From contig CAVXVR010000007.1 of the NCBI GenBank assembly GCA_963765285.1, positions 1 to 64,000 on the forward strand: a stretch of DNA of 64,000 nt. Reading direction: 5' to 3'. Source of the DNA: CAVWZH01 sp963765285 (lineage in GTDB: Bacteria > Acidobacteriota > Terriglobia > Terriglobales > Acidobacteriaceae). Shown here one piece after another: positions 25,315 through 34,226 of the stretch (within the stretch, counting starts at the first letter, position 1; each line of letters begins with the position of its first letter). Below the pieces are notes generated by a model. It made no database searches, was not told where the DNA came from, and was given only the letters and a program-made list of their open reading frames with translations. A program made the position numbers and the translations under genes.

Positions 25315-26001
25315 ATGGCAAGTACAGTCCACGAGCCGCCGAAAATCGGGGAGCGCCGTCAACCGTCGCAACCGGCGGACGGCTCGGGAAATAGCGGTGG
25401 CTCCCGCAACCTTGTTCCTTCCGATGGCCATCTGCGCGCGGTAAAAGACTCTTCTCCGCCCCCGGCATCCACTGGCATCTGGGTCATACTGGCATCAATC
25501 ACGATGACGTTCCTGGCGTTCACTAGCGCCCTAATCGTTCGCCAGGGTGCAGCGCTGGACTGGCGGCATCTTACTCTGCCCCGAATCCTCTACTTCAACA
25601 CCTTGGTGCTTCTGGCCAGCAGCGTGACCCTGGAAGTGGCGCGCCGCCGCGTGGGCACCTTCATGGCCGGAGGACGAACCGCGATTTCGATCCCGGAACG
25701 CTGGTTGTACCTAACGCTGTCCCTAGGTGTGCTTTTTGTAGTGGGCCAATACGCAGCATGGCTGCAGTTGCGTTCGCAAGGGCTGTATCTGGCAACCAAC
25801 CCCAATAGTTCGTTTTTCTACGTCCTGACCGCGATGCACGCCTTGCACGTTCTGGGCGGGCTGGGCGGTCTGGTTCGCGTCATTTCCAGGCTGAAGCGGT
25901 CGGTTTTGAGGAAGAGCACGCTGGACGCGACTTCCCGCTACTGGCATTTCATGGATGCGCTTTGGATTTACCTGTTGGTGCTGCTATGGATCAAGCTATA
26001 G
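25315..26001 (+). CDS. Cytochrome c oxidase subunit III-like, first copy
   Basis: A 228-residue membrane protein with a polar N-terminal tail of about 55 residues and five hydrophobic helices. The segments HALHVLGGLGGLVRV and TSRYWHFMDALWIYLLVLLW are the final-helix signature of subunit III (heme-copper oxidase group). It lies between subunit I and a second subunit III-like gene, so the classical subunit is represented by two related polypeptides, as seen in some alternative oxidases. Confidence 0.85.
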   Translation: MASTVHEPPKIGERRQPSQPADGSGNSGGSRNLVPSDGHLRAVKDSSPPPASTGIWVILASITMTFLAFTSALIVRQGAALDWRHLTLPRILYFNTLVLLASSVTLEVARRRVGTFMAGGRTAISIPERWLYLTLSLGVLFVVGQYAAWLQLRSQGLYLATNPNSSFFYVLTAMHALHVLGGLGGLVRVISRLKRSVLRKSTLDATSRYWHFMDALWIYLLVLLWIKL

Positions 26002-26026
26002 CCAGACCAGTTGATTAGGAGGCACT

Positions 26027-26647
26027 GTGAGCCACGCCGACGTGACCCTGGGAGGACCCAGCGCGGGCCTAACCGAGAGACCGGCATTCTCGGTTCCGGC
26101 AAAGAAGATGGCGATGTGGTTGTTCATCATCGCCGACACAGCCACTTTTGCCGCTTGCCTCGTCGCCTACGGATTCCTCCGCAATGCCACGCCGAATTGG
26201 CCAAGACCCTTCCACAGCATCACGAATGTGGCGATCATGACATTCATTTTGCTTACCAGCAGCCTGACCATGCTGCTGGGAATCGATGCTGCCAAGACCG
26301 GAGACAAGGCAACAGCGCTGCGCTGGGTCATGATCACCGCAGCGGGCGGTGGCTTGTTCGCCTTGCTGCACATCCGGGAATGGATTGGGTTGATCGGCGA
26401 AGGCATGACGCTGTTGAAGAACCCCTGGGGCACCGGCCTGTTTGGCGCCGCGTTTTTCAGCATCACCGGTTTGCACCTTCTGCACGTGAGCTGCGGGGTA
26501 ATCGCGCTGGTCGTGGTCGGACTTCGTTATCAAGGCGGCCGTTACAACGCCGACGACCTGGAGATTACCGGTCTCTATTGGCATTTTGTGGATTTGGTCT
26601 GGATGTTTGTCGTGCCGCTCGTCTATCTGCTGAACCTGGGGCATTGA
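26027..26647 (+). CDS. Cytochrome c oxidase subunit III-like, second copy
   Basis: Starts with GTG 26027 behind a good GGAGG. The 206 residues carry five hydrophobic helices, with FSITGLHLLHVSCGVIALVVV and GLYWHFVDLVWMFVVPLVYLL typical of subunit III. Its pairing with the preceding gene suggests that both subunits belong to the same complex. It stabilises subunit I and may shape oxygen access. Confidence 0.87.
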   Translation: MSHADVTLGGPSAGLTERPAFSVPAKKMAMWLFIIADTATFAACLVAYGFLRNATPNWPRPFHSITNVAIMTFILLTSSLTMLLGIDAAKTGDKATALRWVMITAAGGGLFALLHIREWIGLIGEGMTLLKNPWGTGLFGAAFFSITGLHLLHVSCGVIALVVVGLRYQGGRYNADDLEITGLYWHFVDLVWMFVVPLVYLLNLGH

Positions 26648-26666
26648 GGAAGGTTGGGAAAAAGCC

Positions 26667-26978
26667 ATGGCTATGGCCGTAGAGCATAAAACCCACGTGG
26701 GCAAATACTTCGTTGTGTACTTCTGCATGCTGGCGATCGCCGGCTTGCAGTTTGTGGTGGCGTATTCCAACATCGACGGGGCACAGATGTTCACCCGCAT
26801 GATGATCCTGGCGGTCGTCGAGGCAGCTTTGGCCATCTTGTTCTTTATGCATTTGTGGATGGAGAACCGGGGTTTGTTGTGGTTTGTGGCCATCTCCACG
26901 ATTTTTGTGTTGTTGGCCATGCAATACGGGTGGACGGACAGCTTCCGGCTGGCGCACGGTGTGCCGTGGGCAAACTGA
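26667..26978 (+). CDS. Cytochrome c oxidase subunit IV (small)
   Basis: A 103-residue protein with three hydrophobic helices (YFVVYFCMLAIAGLQFVVAY, MMILAVVEAALAILFFMHLWM, FVAISTIFVLLAMQYGW). FFMHLWME is the mark of prokaryotic CtaF/COX4 subunits. It starts 19 bases after the second subunit III-like gene. It is probably an assembly or stability subunit. Confidence 0.85.
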   Translation: MAMAVEHKTHVGKYFVVYFCMLAIAGLQFVVAYSNIDGAQMFTRMMILAVVEAALAILFFMHLWMENRGLLWFVAISTIFVLLAMQYGWTDSFRLAHGVPWAN

Positions 26979-27007
26979 GCTTTCCTTATTTCCCGAAGTG
27001 GCCCGTT

Positions 27008-27319
27008 ATGAAGCAACAAAGGCACACCTGCCTCGCCATCACCCTGCTTGCCGGACTGATGCTCTTGCTCGCGCCGTCCGCTTTCGCACAAAATTGCGCC
27101 CTCTGTTACACCCAGGCTGCTTCGGCGGGATCGCGCATGATTGAGGCGTTGCGCAGCGGAATTCTGATCCTGGTTATCCCTCCCACTCTCGGATCCATCG
27201 GCATGATTTTCCTGGTTCATCGCAAGCGCAACCAATTCCGAGACAGCAACTCGGAAGCCGGGTTTGATCGTCAAGAGCGCGAGCAGCCATCTTCCGATTC
27301 AGCCGGGGAAACATGGTGA
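27008..27319 (+). CDS. Small membrane protein of oxidase operon
   Basis: From ATG 27008 the product has 103 residues: a signal or anchor helix (LAITLLAGLMLLLAPSAFA), then NCALCYTQAASAG, and a second helix (ILILVIPPTLGSIGMIFLV) followed by a charged cytoplasmic tail. The C-x2-C pair just outside the membrane may bind copper or form a disulfide. Its last codons overlap the heme O synthase start at 27313. I do not know a named family; a role in oxidase assembly is inferred from position. Confidence 0.7.
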   Translation: MKQQRHTCLAITLLAGLMLLLAPSAFAQNCALCYTQAASAGSRMIEALRSGILILVIPPTLGSIGMIFLVHRKRNQFRDSNSEAGFDRQEREQPSSDSAGETW

Positions 27320-28212
27320 CCAGTCAAGGGATATCAGGCGCAACCCGGCTTTCCCGAGTGCAATGCAGGCTTCGGGATTACTGCATCCTGACCAAGCCGG
27401 AAGTGAATCTCCTCATTCTCATGACCACTTCGGCGGGTTTCTATCTTGGCTCTGCGGGTCCTTTCCGTGTCGGCAGGTTCCTCGGAACCCTGCTGGGAAC
27501 CCTGTTGGTGGCCAGCGGTACCGCCACGCTCAATCAACTAATGGAGCGGCGCTACGACGCGCAGATGCGCCGCACCGCCCAGCGGCCTTTGCCTTCAGGA
27601 AGGTTGAGCAGCAAAGAGGCTCTGGGGCTTGCGCTTTTGCTCAGCCTGACCGGCGGTGCTTACCTGGCCGTGGCGGTCAATGGACTTGCCGCAGGCCTGG
27701 CCTTGGCCACGCTCGCCTCATACCTGCTGGTTTACACCCCGCTGAAACGAAAAACTCCACTGTGTACGCTCCTGGGCGCCATCCCCGGTGCGATGCCGAC
27801 GTTGATCGGCTGGGCGGGAGCGTCTGGCCGGATTGATCGGAACGCCTGGTTTCTCTTCGCCGTGCTTTTTCTGTGGCAATTCCCCCACTTTCTCGCTATC
27901 GCTCTGATGTATCGGGAAGACTACTCGCGAGCGGGGTTCCGGATGTTGCCCGGCTTCGACCAGGATGGCCGATTCACGAGGGCGGAGATCCTCGCGTTCA
28001 CGGTTATACTGGTACTCGTCACTGGCTTGCGCGTGGCGGGCCCGGGTGCGGCTCTGTCTTCGCTGGTCATGTTTGTCGCTGGAGGATTTTTCCTGTATCA
28101 GACGACAAGACTGGCGGCTTGCAATTCAAAGTCGTTGGCAAGCCGGGTGGTGCATGCCTCTGTATTCTATCTGCCGGTCGTTCTTGGAGTTCTGGTTGTT
28201 TCTAAACCTTGA
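27313..28212 (+). CDS. ctaB: Protoheme IX farnesyltransferase (heme O synthase), copy 1
   Basis: A 299-residue UbiA-family enzyme that adds a farnesyl group to heme b for the oxidase. It has about eight helices. The first aspartate motif is LNQLMERRYDAQMRRTAQRP, with Glu at the first acidic site instead of the usual Asp; the second is YTPLKRKTP. It begins inside the last codons of the small membrane protein gene, so it is in the oxidase operon. A clearly similar second copy lies at 39359-40279 (I judge about 70 percent identity by eye). Confidence 0.93.
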   Translation: MVTSQGISGATRLSRVQCRLRDYCILTKPEVNLLILMTTSAGFYLGSAGPFRVGRFLGTLLGTLLVASGTATLNQLMERRYDAQMRRTAQRPLPSGRLSSKEALGLALLLSLTGGAYLAVAVNGLAAGLALATLASYLLVYTPLKRKTPLCTLLGAIPGAMPTLIGWAGASGRIDRNAWFLFAVLFLWQFPHFLAIALMYREDYSRAGFRMLPGFDQDGRFTRAEILAFTVILVLVTGLRVAGPGAALSSLVMFVAGGFFLYQTTRLAACNSKSLASRVVHASVFYLPVVLGVLVVSKP

Positions 28213-28219
28213 AGCTCCG

Positions 28220-29074
28220 ATGTTCTCGCTCACCCGGTCCCGGACTGCGATCGTTCTGCTTGTGCTCCTTGGACTGTCGGTAATTCCCGCGCATGGGGGT
28301 CAGCACCAGCATTATGGCCAAGGATTATCTCTGGAGGTAAATCAGCCCTACGATGAAGTTCTCAATGTTGTCCGAGGCGCAGTGAATGACGGTGTTATCC
28401 GCGGGACCTTTGAGTATAAGGGAAGCAACCAGCTCGACGGCGCACAGCCCGCGCTGACTTCAAGCGCTTTCCCGCGCTGGACAGAAGGCGGCGACGTTTT
28501 ATATAAGATCCGCCTGAATACGCTGGCCCCGGAACACTTCTATTCAAGCGGCGACATCGGGACGGTGGTAGTGCGCTACGTGGTGCAAAAGGTGAGTCCA
28601 TCAGTCACCCGTCTGCGCATTGATGCGGTTTTCGAGCAAGACTCCCATCACAACACACGGCCATCCAACGGCCAGGTTGAAAGCCAGGAGTTCGAAGCCA
28701 TCTCTGACCGGATCAAGGATGCGGAGGATCGCGTCGACCAGGAACGTCAAAAGGTTTCCCTGGATCAACAGCAAGAGAAAGTGGAAGTACTGCAAGAGGC
28801 GGTGGATCGGGAAACGGTGCTGCTGAATGCCGCAAACGATCGGGCTTCGCATCTGCAAGAACAGGTCAAGACCGTGCCGGCCGGACGGTCAGCGCGTGTC
28901 GGAACTGGCGGCGCTGATCTAAAGGCTGCGCCCTACAAGGAGTGCCGGACTTTAGAGCTCCTCGCCCCGGGCGAAACCGTGACAATTCTGCTCCAAACTC
29001 CGGCCTGGTCCCGGATCCGTTCGCCACGCGCCGAAGGTTGGGTCTATCGCCCCCTGCTGGAGGTAGCACCGTGA
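28220..29074 (+). CDS. Secreted protein with coiled coil and SH3-like domain
   Basis: ATG 28220 opens 284 codons. A signal peptide (LVLLGLSVIPAHGG) precedes a beta-rich domain (about 30-150). Residues about 160-225 are a charged coiled coil (DRIKDAEDRVDQERQKVSLD...), and the last 60 are an SH3-type fold (LKAAPYKECRTLELLAPGETVTILLQ...WSRIRSPRAEGWVY). SH3-like repeats of this kind often bind peptidoglycan. It starts 8 bases after ctaB. The next gene has the same plan, so the two look like paralogous partners. Function is unknown. Confidence 0.7.
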   Translation: MFSLTRSRTAIVLLVLLGLSVIPAHGGQHQHYGQGLSLEVNQPYDEVLNVVRGAVNDGVIRGTFEYKGSNQLDGAQPALTSSAFPRWTEGGDVLYKIRLNTLAPEHFYSSGDIGTVVVRYVVQKVSPSVTRLRIDAVFEQDSHHNTRPSNGQVESQEFEAISDRIKDAEDRVDQERQKVSLDQQQEKVEVLQEAVDRETVLLNAANDRASHLQEQVKTVPAGRSARVGTGGADLKAAPYKECRTLELLAPGETVTILLQTPAWSRIRSPRAEGWVYRPLLEVAP

Positions 29075-30249
29075 AGGGCTGGAGGCACGGGATCACCATT
29101 TTAGTGGGATGGGCGCTGGTGTGTGCGCTTGGGGCTCTCGCTGAAGGCCCGCCGGACACTCAGGAACGCGAATATCCATTTCCCATCGCCGTGGTCCTGA
29201 CCGCTCTGCGTCAGATGGGTGCTTACACCGGCGCCCGCTTACCCGAACTCGAAGGGTTCGTCAGAACTGACGGAGCCCAGTTGCCTCCTTATGAGCGTCC
29301 TTATTACGAGTACAAAATAACCTTGCTGCCGGTAACATCGGAGCGGACGCTGGTTCGCCTGAAAGCAAATATCTCCGCCTGGTACCAGGATCCGGAGGGT
29401 CAGCAATCTGGCTACCGCGCTTTGGTGTCGAACGGCCGTCTGGAAGGCGACCTGCTGGATCGCCTGCAAGGGTTCCTGACCCACAACAAATCGAAAATCG
29501 TTACCGACCCCGGCGCGCTAAACACGCGACTGGCGACTCTGCACCAACAGCGGCTTGATGCAGAACGAAAGGTTGCAGAACTTCAAAAACAAGTTCAAGG
29601 CTTGCAGTCGACCGTGCCTACGACCGCTCCGTTGGAATACGCTTCCGTGAATCACCCGGTCGCGATCGTCAGTGCGCCTGGCGAACCCTCTTCACTGCTT
29701 CTCCGGGCTGCCCCCGACGATGAGTTTCAGGTTCTTGAACACCGGGGAATCTGGCTGCGCGTCGCCCTCGATGGCTCACCTGACGGGTGGGTAAAGCGTC
29801 CACAGGTGCAGTTGGTTGCGTCCAGTCCGGCGAACGCGCCCGATACCCGCAAAGCCTCGCCGGGCAGGGATGATTTCGCAGTGGTCCGGGAGGAGATTTC
29901 GCCTTTTTCCGGCGACTGGCCCCGGCTGAAGGACAAACAAGCCCTTTACGTCTTCGTTCGCCCCGAGGGCTCAATCATAAACGGATCCGAAGGCAGAAAG
30001 TTGCGCTATGCCGAAGCGATTTTTCGCGAGCGCTATCAGGAGATCGTACACACATCGAAGCTCTTCGTCGAAGGCATTGTCGTGATCTTCCTGGATCAGC
30101 GCGGAGGGGTGGCGGCAGCAAGTATGGAAGATATTGGCCGACTGACCGAAGGAAACCTGACGCAGGGAGGATTCCTGAAGAAGTGCTCATTCGACCCTCC
30201 AGGCGCTTTCGAGAATGCCGGGACCAGCTCGAAGGCAATCTCCCCGTAG
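29071..30249 (+). CDS. Secreted protein with coiled coil and SH3-like domain, paralogue
   Basis: A GTG at 29071 overlaps the stop of the previous gene (GTGA), giving 392 residues. Order: signal sequence (ITILVGWALVCALGALAE), a beta domain like that of its neighbour, a short coiled coil (RLATLHQQRLDAERKVAELQK), an SH3-like piece (LLLRAAPDDEFQVLEHRGIWLRVALDGSPDGWV), and an additional C-terminal domain of 130 residues absent from the neighbour. It is probably transcribed with the oxidase genes by read-through. No family name known. Confidence 0.7.
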   Translation: MKGWRHGITILVGWALVCALGALAEGPPDTQEREYPFPIAVVLTALRQMGAYTGARLPELEGFVRTDGAQLPPYERPYYEYKITLLPVTSERTLVRLKANISAWYQDPEGQQSGYRALVSNGRLEGDLLDRLQGFLTHNKSKIVTDPGALNTRLATLHQQRLDAERKVAELQKQVQGLQSTVPTTAPLEYASVNHPVAIVSAPGEPSSLLLRAAPDDEFQVLEHRGIWLRVALDGSPDGWVKRPQVQLVASSPANAPDTRKASPGRDDFAVVREEISPFSGDWPRLKDKQALYVFVRPEGSIINGSEGRKLRYAEAIFRERYQEIVHTSKLFVEGIVVIFLDQRGGVAAASMEDIGRLTEGNLTQGGFLKKCSFDPPGAFENAGTSSKAISP

Positions 30250-30457
30250 GAGTAGGCACTCGTCTTTCCGGCCGGCGGGTATCTGTTCGAGGGTCGACCG
30301 AGATTTGCCGGTATGCCAGAGGTGTCCGGCCCTGGGCGCCGGATGCGGGATCTGAAACATGTTGGGCACGAAAACCGGAAAGCATGACCATGGATATCAA
30401 CATTAGCCTTTACATCGTAGTGCCCTCACTGTCCTACTCGCTGCTTTGGCTTAGGAA

Positions 30458-31639
30458 GTGAAACACCCAAGCTCATCGCTGGGGTCTGCCTTGTTGTTGG
30501 TTTGTGCTGTGGCCTCAGCCCAGCTGCCGGTAGCTTCCTCGCTGGTGCGATCTCACCCGCCGCGGACCCTTGCCCTGACCAAGTTCTATGACACTCCCAG
30601 TCCTTTGCCGCTGGGCAAGGCTGGCGAACTCATCCGCTCCGAGGTCTTTGATGACTATGATCTGCCCCACGAGATAGCAGCGATTCGTGTTCTCTACCAT
30701 TCGCGTTCCGCGGTAGGAAAGGATGTGGTCGGTTCAGGTGTTGTGCTGGTCCCCGGCGGGAAACCGCCTGCGGGGGGTTGGCCGATCATCGCTTGGGCGC
30801 ATGATTTCACCGGCGCTGCCCGGACGTGTGCTCCTTCGTTGCAGAAGAACTTGAGGGCAGGGCCCCTGCTTGCGATGTACGCGGGCGTCGGTTACGCTGT
30901 TGTAGCCTCCGACTACGCGGGATTGGGTAACAACTCGCCCCCGGCGGTCTTGGACCTGCAGTCTACTGCGCTTGACGTGATCTACTCCATTCCGGCAGCG
31001 CGCGCCGCCGTGCCCCAGCTCAGTCCAAAATGGATTGCGGCAGGAGATTTCCAGGGGGCTCTTGTGGCCCTCGGCGTGTCAGAGGCTGAAAGCACGTTTC
31101 GCGATCCCAACTTTCTGGGTGCCGTTGCCATCGGCGGGGTGGCGGACCCACCAGATCTCTTCGAGCGCCAGTCTCAAGGAGAGGGCAACCGCGGTCCGAT
31201 ATTTCTGGCGGCGAGTGTCAAAGCAGTCTTCCCGGATTTTGCAGTCGAGCAGGTGTTAACTCCGAAGGCCCTCCCGCTCTATGAGCGCATCCGCCAGGCT
31301 TGTGATCTCAACGCCGAGCCAGTGCTTTCAGCACGTGAGATGCTGAAGCCCGCATGGGAAAGCGTGCGCTACGTCAAGGAATTTTTCAGCCGGAACACTC
31401 TCGGGCTTAAGCCTGCCTTTGGTCCGCTGCTGGTGATCAGTCCTGATGATGACCCCGATGTCCCATCGAAACTGACCACGGTGACCGTATCGCGCATGTG
31501 CGGGCAGGCAGATCGTCTGCTTTTCTACGAGTATCCCCAACTCGATGCCAGCGGGGTGGTAGGAGCCTCGGTCAGCTACCAGCTCAGTTGGATTCGCGCT
31601 CGCTTTGGCGGGTACCCCGCACCCAGCAACTGCCGCTGA
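30458..31639 (+). CDS. Secretory-lipase family protein without nucleophile serine
   Basis: A 393-residue exported protein (signal peptide ending LPVAS) of the secretory lipase alpha/beta-hydrolase family. It has WPIIAWAHDFTG, then a VVASDYAGLG segment and the expected nucleophile elbow. At the elbow the usual GHSQG reads G-D-F-Q-G with Phe198, codon TTC; a single base change from TCC would explain it. The possible acid (SPDDDPDVPS) is visible. If the reading is right the protein is catalytically dead or uses another function. It is alone between the SH3 genes and tRNA-Ser. Confidence 0.72.
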   Translation: MKHPSSSLGSALLLVCAVASAQLPVASSLVRSHPPRTLALTKFYDTPSPLPLGKAGELIRSEVFDDYDLPHEIAAIRVLYHSRSAVGKDVVGSGVVLVPGGKPPAGGWPIIAWAHDFTGAARTCAPSLQKNLRAGPLLAMYAGVGYAVVASDYAGLGNNSPPAVLDLQSTALDVIYSIPAARAAVPQLSPKWIAAGDFQGALVALGVSEAESTFRDPNFLGAVAIGGVADPPDLFERQSQGEGNRGPIFLAASVKAVFPDFAVEQVLTPKALPLYERIRQACDLNAEPVLSAREMLKPAWESVRYVKEFFSRNTLGLKPAFGPLLVISPDDDPDVPSKLTTVTVSRMCGQADRLLFYEYPQLDASGVVGASVSYQLSWIRARFGGYPAPSNCR

Positions 31640-31734
31640 CTGAGAACGCTGACAGGGAACAATGCTCAGCCGTTCCCGCGCTTCCACTCTTAACACTGTT
31701 AATGCAGCCGCGTCTCTCTACAACCCAGACTGCA

Positions 31735-31824
31735 TGGCGGAGGGAGAGGGATTCGAACCCCCGGTACCCTTTCGGGTACAGCGGTTTTCAAGACCGCCCG
31801 TTTCGACCGCTCACGCATCCCTCC
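31735..31824 (-). tRNA. tRNA-Ser (anticodon TGA)
   Basis: Read on the minus strand, 31824 to 31735, the sequence folds as a class II tRNA. The acceptor is GGAGGGA pairing with TCCCTCC, then G and an encoded CCA. The anticodon stem is GCGGT/ACCGC with loop CTTGAAA and anticodon TGA. The long variable arm is GTACCCGAAAGGGTAC and the T loop is GTTCGAATCC. It reads UCA codons and their wobble partners. Confidence 0.95.
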
Positions 31825-32019
31825 GAACCATTTACTTAAAAGTCTAGCAGCCTTCCCAGAATCCTCACACGCCAAGTTTGGAGGCGCTTGGCAGCCTGGA
31901 AAACGTGCTTCTGAGCCAGTGTTGATGCAGGTGCATGTCCATCAGGAAAACGGGAGAGGAGTTTTATGGGTGTAGAATGCCATCGACATACCAGAGGTGA
32001 TCCGCACTGGGAGGCCGCC

Positions 32020-32463
32020 ATGTTGAGGCCATTTTTGATCCTGTTCCTTTTGGGTTTGACCGCTGGGGCGCAAGAAAGCCAGACTGCCCCGAAGCCCACC
32101 GCGCCCAAGGCTGATACGGTTCCCGTTGAAGCGACCCGTCAGACCAATCCCGTCAAGCCGACCGCAGAATCGATCGCAGCGGGCAAGAAGTGGTATGGAT
32201 ACGACTGTGCCATGTGTCATGGCAAGGACGGCGACGGCAAGGGCGATATGGCGGGCGACATGAAGGCGAAGCTGGTTGACTTCACGGACCCCGCCGCGCT
32301 GAAAGATGTGACTGACGGGGAAATCTTCTACGTGATTAAGAACGGCAAAGGCCAGATGCCTGCCGAGGGCGATCGTCTGAAGCCGACCGAACTCTGGAAC
32401 CTCGTGAACTACGTGCGTTCCCTCGCGAAGAAAGCGCCAGCTGAAGATAAAACTGCCCACTGA
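32020..32463 (+). CDS. Exported monoheme cytochrome c
   Basis: ATG 32020, after GGGAGG, opens 147 codons. A signal peptide (FLILFLLGLTAGAQ) is followed by a Pro/Thr/Lys-rich linker and a class I cytochrome domain with heme site CAMCH at 63-67 and a later GQMPAEGD methionine loop. It runs towards the GMC dehydrogenase, which lies on the other strand. It probably takes electrons from nearby periplasmic dehydrogenases, which is inference from the neighbourhood. Confidence 0.88.
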   Translation: MLRPFLILFLLGLTAGAQESQTAPKPTAPKADTVPVEATRQTNPVKPTAESIAAGKKWYGYDCAMCHGKDGDGKGDMAGDMKAKLVDFTDPAALKDVTDGEIFYVIKNGKGQMPAEGDRLKPTELWNLVNYVRSLAKKAPAEDKTAH

Positions 32464-32533
32464 CTCGGCCCAAAGCTCTCGCGGATTTTGCGGCGGCCGG
32501 TGGAGGGCGAGTGCGATCCGTCCCTGCTGACCA

Positions 32534-34202
32534 TCAAATCTCCCCGCTCTTTGCCATGCGTCCGATATGATCGGATGCGCGATAGGCAAGCGCCTGAATG
32601 GTGCAGGTCGGCTGGTTGCGCCCGCTGGTCACGAAGCTGCTTCCATCGACAATAAAGAGATTCGGTACATCGTGGGCGCGATGGTATTTGTCCACGACTG
32701 AGGTTTTGGGATCGTTTCCCATGCGGCAGGTGCCCATCAAGTGGACGGAAACCGTGGATTCCTCTGGCTCTCTTCCCCACTTCTTCTTTGCGCCGGCCGC
32801 TTCGAGTACTTCCATCGCCCGATCGCGGAAGAAAGCCATGTTCTTCAAATCGTCCGGATGGTTCTTGTAGGTCACGCGCATGGCCGGCAGGCCCCAGGCA
32901 TCGTTGACCTCAGGATCCAGCGTGACGCTATTGGATTCCAGCGGCAAGGTGGTGAGGTGGGTCAGAATATCGAGCGACCGGCAGTAATTCTCCTGCAGCG
33001 CTTGTTTGAAGCCCGCTCCCCAGTGCGGAGTGTCCGGAGACAGACCGGAAAGCGCGAAGCCAATGGGATAAGCGTCCAGGCGCGCGTCGATTCCTCCGCC
33101 TCCGTAAAAGCCGCGCTTGGGATCGGAATCGTAGAAATCGTGGATGACGCGGGTTACGACAACGCTTTTGTACTCGTTCAAGGGATGCTCAAAGATTCCA
33201 CTGGCCCCTGAATCGCAATCAAACATCAGATATTTGCCGACCATGCCGTTCGAGTTAGCCAGCCCATTGGGAAATAGATTGGACTTCGAAAGCAGCAAAA
33301 GGCGTGGCGTCTCGGCGCCATTGGCGCAAAGCACTACTGCTTTTGCTTTTTGGAATTGTTCCTGACGGTGGGCGTCGAAAAATACGACTCCATCAGCCCG
33401 GCCGCTTTTGTCGGTCGAGATCTTCCGCACATAACAACCGGTGCGAATCTCACAGTGCCCGGTTTCTTCAGCCATGGGAATCACGCTGGCCAAAGTGCTG
33501 GACTTGGCGTCCCACTCGCATCCAAAACATTCGCAATATCCGCAATGGTGGCACGCCGCCCGCCCGCGATAAGGCTGAGAAAGAATCGCCAGCGGCGCCG
33601 GGAAAGCGTGCCAGCCCAGTTTCTGAGCACCGCGTTCCAGAAGCACGCCAGACGACTTCACTGGCATGGGCGGCAAAGGATAGGGCTTGGAACGCGGAGG
33701 GTCGAATGGGCTGGCGCCCGCCAATCCGGAAATGCCCAAGTCCCACTCCGCTTTGGTGTAGTAGGGCTCCAGGTCCGCGTAGGTGATGGGCCAGTCTGCG
33801 AAGCCGGTTCCCTCGATCGGACCCCAGCGGCTGCGTTCGATGAAATCAATCTCATGAAAGCGCCAGTAGTTGGCGGTAAAGTGGACGGTCCCGCCCCCGA
33901 CACACATTCCGTACTGCACCGCGGGCTTGGCTACGGCCTTGTCTTTTTCCGTTTTGCGGAAGGTGTTGGGCCGCAGCGCGTGATCGTTGGTCAAGACATC
34001 CTGCCCGATATAAGGGGGAGACCAGACCGCCTTCTTCTTGAGTTCGTCGTGCTCGAACTCGTCCGCCCGCAGGTATGGTCCCTGTTCCAGCACGACCACC
34101 TGGAATCCCGCAGCGGAAAGTTCTTTCGCCACCACGCCCCCCGGCGCCGCCCGCTCCGATCACAACAAAGTCAACGGGCGTGGTGGTTTCAAATTTCGTC
34201 AT
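32534..34202 (-). CDS. GMC-family oxidoreductase (FAD), frameshift at N-terminus
   Basis: A glucose-methanol-choline oxidoreductase. The true N-terminus is at ATG 34202, with VDFVVIGAGGAGG, the FAD dinucleotide fold. The reading then changes frame in a run of six C (G on the coding strand) at 34137-34142; dropping one base restores GAGGVVAKELSAAGFQVVVLEQGP. The remaining 533 codons carry the GMC pattern, including GGGTVHFTANYWRFH and the C-terminal VHLMGTCRMG...VDGSSFVTSGRNQPT with the active-site His/Asn region. The gene lies 24 bases after the subunit-3-like gene, the arrangement of gluconate 2-dehydrogenase. A sequencing error or a real mutation could explain the extra base. Confidence 0.82.
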
Positions 34203-34226
34203 CGCATAACTCCGAGGAGCGGGCTC

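Noticed and set aside
26069..27274. 401-codon minus-strand open frame across oxidase genes
   Set aside because: It mirrors three well-recognised oxidase genes; its His/Gln/Asp-rich text is typical of the antisense of membrane proteins.
30183..30461. Plus-strand frame of 92 codons between the SH3 and lipase genes
   Set aside because: It starts inside the SH3 gene in another frame and shows no family; a 25-codon piece at its end lacks a ribosome site.
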